6,987 nucleotides of DNA from Deltaproteobacteria bacterium (lineage in GTDB: Bacteria > Desulfobacterota > Binatia > UBA9968). Shown here piece by piece: positions 5,221 to 6,987 of the stretch. Below the pieces are notes generated by a model. That model was given only the letters and a program-made list of their open reading frames with translations. It did not search any database and was not told the origin of the DNA. Each line of letters begins with the position of its first letter. The first letter of the stretch is position 1. The position numbers and the translations under genes were made by a program. Where the stretch lies: positions 1 through 6,987 of the forward strand of contig JACPDC010000345.1 of assembly GCA_016184235.1 (NCBI GenBank). Direction: 5' to 3'.

Positions 5221-6363
5221 ATGATTAAACAATATCTGCTTGCCCCGGGACCGACCCCTGTGCCCGACGAGGTGGTCAGGGCGATGGCCCAGACCATGAT
5301 CCACCACAGGACGCCCCAGTTCAGCGAGGTCTTCGCCGCGGCGCGCGGGGGGTTGAAGGCGCTCTTCGGCACGAAAAACGACGTCCTGGTTTTGGCCTCA
5401 TCGGGAACCGGGGCGATGGAGGCGGCCATCTCCAACCTCTTCTCGCCCGGAGAAAAGGTCCTGGTGATCAACGGCGGAAAGTTCGGCGAACGGTGGCTGC
5501 AGATCGGTCAGGCGTTCGGCCTCGAGGTCATTCAGCTCAAAGTGGAATGGGGCAAAGCGGTCAAGCTCGAGGTCGTAGAGAAGCATCTCAAAGTCTATCC
5601 CGACATCCAGGGCGTGCTCATCCAGGCGAGCGAGACCTCGACGACAGCGCTCCATCCGGTGAAGGAGATAGCGGAGTTGACGCGCAGCGGTCCGCTCCTG
5701 GTGGTCGACGGGGTGACCGCGGTCGGCGTTCTGCCCGTGCCCATGGATGAGTGGGGCATCGATGTTCTGGTCACGGGCTCCCAGAAGGCCTTGATGCTCC
5801 CGCCGGGATTGGGCTTCATCGCGCTCAATGAGCGCGCCTGGGCGCGAACCGAGAAGGCGAAACTCCCACGCTTCTACTTCGACCTGAGGCTCGAGCGAAA
5901 GAACCAGCTGAAAAAAACCACCGCCTTCACGCCGGCGGTCTCTCTGGTCTTCGGGCTCCATGCCTCGTTGGAGATGATGCAAAAAGAAGGGCTGGAGCGG
6001 GTCTACGCCCGTCACGAGAGGCTGGCGCGGGCCACCCGCGCCGCAGCCGCGGCCCTGGGGCTGAAGCTCCTCGCCCCCGAGAATCCCAGTCCGGCGGCCA
6101 CCGGCATCGTGCTCCCGGAAGGCATGGACGGCGAAAAGCTGCTCGACTATCTCCGTGAGCGCATGGGTATCACGTTTGCCGAAGGACAGGACCAACTGAA
6201 AGGAAAGATCATTCGCATCGCCCATGTCGGGTATATCGGCGCCTTTGACGTCCTGGTCGCCATCGGCGCCTTGGAGATGGCGCTCAAAAAGCTCGGGCAC
6301 CCTGTCGTATTCGGCCGGGGGGTCGGCGCCGCCCAGGAGATTCTTATGGAAGGCCTGGACTAG
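5221..6363 (+). CDS. Class V PLP-dependent aminotransferase (AGT/SPT family), probable role in serine synthesis
   Basis: Cytoplasmic pyridoxal-phosphate enzyme of 380 residues, full length for the alanine-glyoxylate / serine-pyruvate aminotransferase group. It opens with LLAPGPTPVPDEV, the group's N-terminal signature. SSGTGAME (60-67) binds the cofactor phosphate, D163 (in VVDGVTAVG) faces the pyridine nitrogen, K189 (in TGSQKALMLPPGLGF) is the Schiff-base lysine, and R332 (in IIRIAHVG) should bind the substrate carboxylate. All key residues are intact. It is followed after 70 bases by serA and preceded by a ZTP riboswitch. Both neighbours suggest that it transaminates in the serine/glycine/one-carbon route, either 3-phosphohydroxypyruvate to phosphoserine in place of SerC, or glyoxylate to glycine. 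Thermotoga, as I recall, has a similar aminotransferase-serA pairing. Family certain; exact substrate inferred. Confidence 0.93.
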   Translation: MIKQYLLAPGPTPVPDEVVRAMAQTMIHHRTPQFSEVFAAARGGLKALFGTKNDVLVLASSGTGAMEAAISNLFSPGEKVLVINGGKFGERWLQIGQAFGLEVIQLKVEWGKAVKLEVVEKHLKVYPDIQGVLIQASETSTTALHPVKEIAELTRSGPLLVVDGVTAVGVLPVPMDEWGIDVLVTGSQKALMLPPGLGFIALNERAWARTEKAKLPRFYFDLRLERKNQLKKTTAFTPAVSLVFGLHASLEMMQKEGLERVYARHERLARATRAAAAALGLKLLAPENPSPAATGIVLPEGMDGEKLLDYLRERMGITFAEGQDQLKGKIIRIAHVGYIGAFDVLVAIGALEMALKKLGHPVVFGRGVGAAQEILMEGLD

Positions 6364-6376
6364 AAGAAAACCTGAG

Positions 6377-6418
6377 AATGGAAGATAGAGGATCGAAGAT
6401 CTCAATCCTCGATCCGCA
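6377..6418. repeat. 7-base-periodic GATC-rich spacer sequence
   Basis: Consecutive heptamers AATGGAA, GATAGAG, GATCGAA, GATCTCA, ATCCTCG and ATCCGCA start every seven bases from 6377. The right part is roughly the reverse complement of the left: GAGGAT (6388-6393) pairs with ATCCTC (6405-6410) around an 11-base loop containing AGATCT. It fills most of the gap between the aminotransferase and serA. There is no T-run, so it is unlikely to terminate the operon. Confidence 0.45.
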
Positions 6419-6433
6419 GACGAAAGAGAGTCG

Positions 6434-6987
6434 ATGGAAAAGACCAACATACTTGTGACAGATTCGCTGGCCCCTCAAGGACTCGATGTCTTCGAACGCG
6501 CGCCTGACTTCAAAGTGGACGTCCGTCTCGGGCTCAAGCCGCCGGAGCTCAAAAAGATCGTCGGACCCTACCACGGCTGGGTGATCCGCAGCGGCACCAA
6601 GGTGACCGCCGAACTCATCGAGGCGGCGGACCATCTCAAAGTCATCGGCAGGGCCGGAGTCGGCGTCGAGAATGTCGATGTCGAGGCCGCGAGCAAAAAG
6701 GGGATAGTGGTCATGAACACGCCCGGCGGCAACAACGTGACCACCGGCGAGCACACCATCTCCCTGATGCTCTCGCTCGCCCGCCACATTCCCCAGGCCG
6801 TCGCCTCTCTCAAATCGGGCCAGTGGAAGCGCGACAAGTTCATGGGGGTGGAGCTCTGCAACAAGACCCTGGGCGTCATCGGCCTCGGCAATGTCGGGCG
6901 CATCGTCGCCGAGAGGGCCGTGGGCCTGAGAATGAAAGTGATCGGCCATGACCCCTTTGTCACGCCCGAAAACGCGGCCCGGCTCGG
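6434..6987 (+). CDS. serA: D-3-phosphoglycerate dehydrogenase, N-terminal part (runs off the window)
   Basis: First enzyme of the phosphorylated serine pathway: oxidises 3-phosphoglycerate to 3-phosphohydroxypyruvate with NAD+, in the cytoplasm. The 184 complete codons visible show the N-terminal catalytic lobe (ILVTDSLAPQGLDVF), the SerA signature GRAGVGVENVDVEAASKKGI (72-91), MNTPGGNNVTTGEHTISLML (94-113) and the Rossmann glycine motif GVIGLGNVGRIVAERA (147-162). NTPGGN-VTT-EHT separates SerA from glyoxylate and other 2-hydroxyacid reductases. The usual D in VGVDNVDV is E79 here, a mild change. The ATG at 6434 has only a weak GAGAG three bases upstream. It starts 70 bases after the aminotransferase stop with no terminator between, so the two genes are probably one operon under the ZTP riboswitch. 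The catalytic Arg/Glu/His and any ACT domain lie beyond the window. Confidence 0.95.
   Translation, partial: MEKTNILVTDSLAPQGLDVFERAPDFKVDVRLGLKPPELKKIVGPYHGWVIRSGTKVTAELIEAADHLKVIGRAGVGVENVDVEAASKKGIVVMNTPGGNNVTTGEHTISLMLSLARHIPQAVASLKSGQWKRDKFMGVELCNKTLGVIGLGNVGRIVAERAVGLRMKVIGHDPFVTPENAARL

Noticed and set aside
5398..6450. Long minus-strand open frame (about 350 codons) opposite the aminotransferase
   Set aside because: Shadow of a complete PLP enzyme; low-complexity composition, no motif, and no plausible start context.

Overview
The window is a GC-rich bacterial stretch with tightly packed genes. It probably comes from an uncultivated soil or sediment lineage of the deltaproteobacterial / Rokubacteria / NC10 / Tectomicrobia sort. 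That guess rests only on high GC, an NMT1-type binding protein, an OFA-like MFS carrier and 7-base-periodic spacer sequences; no marker gene fixes the taxon.

Layout, left to right. (1) Bases 1-167 hold the 3' end of an unrecognised plus-strand gene. (2) From 269 runs an exported NMT1/SsuA-type ABC substrate-binding protein. Its reading frame breaks near 1105-1124, and the true C-terminus continues in another frame to a stop at 1239-1241. (3) 1308-2516 encodes a complete RhlE-like DEAD-box RNA helicase. (4) A two-gene minus-strand unit, an aldo/keto reductase (4907-3903) followed by an MFS carrier (3825-2554), converges on the helicase. A stem-loop lies exactly between the two stop codons. (5) A 313-base divergent control region (4908-5220) separates this unit from a plus-strand operon. 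(6) That operon encodes a class V aminotransferase (5221-6363) and the start of SerA, D-3-phosphoglycerate dehydrogenase (6434 to the window end).

The most informative element is in the control region. Bases 5031-5107 match the ZTP (pfl-motif) riboswitch in both conserved halves, with P1, P2, P3 and the pseudoknot all drawable by hand. The 3' half of the aptamer shares bases 5096-5107 with the left arm of a 12-bp intrinsic terminator followed by seven T's. This is a transcriptional ON switch: Z nucleotides (ZTP/ZMP), which build up when 10-formyl-tetrahydrofolate is short, should favour the aptamer and block termination. The aminotransferase and SerA would then be made, feeding serine and, through serine, glycine and one-carbon units.

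This placement argues that the aminotransferase, whose family is usually labelled alanine-glyoxylate or serine-pyruvate aminotransferase, works in serine synthesis here, possibly in place of SerC. The riboswitch class itself is known; the linkage to this gene pair and the functional reassignment are the points worth checking. I see no mobile element, CRISPR array, tRNA or rRNA.
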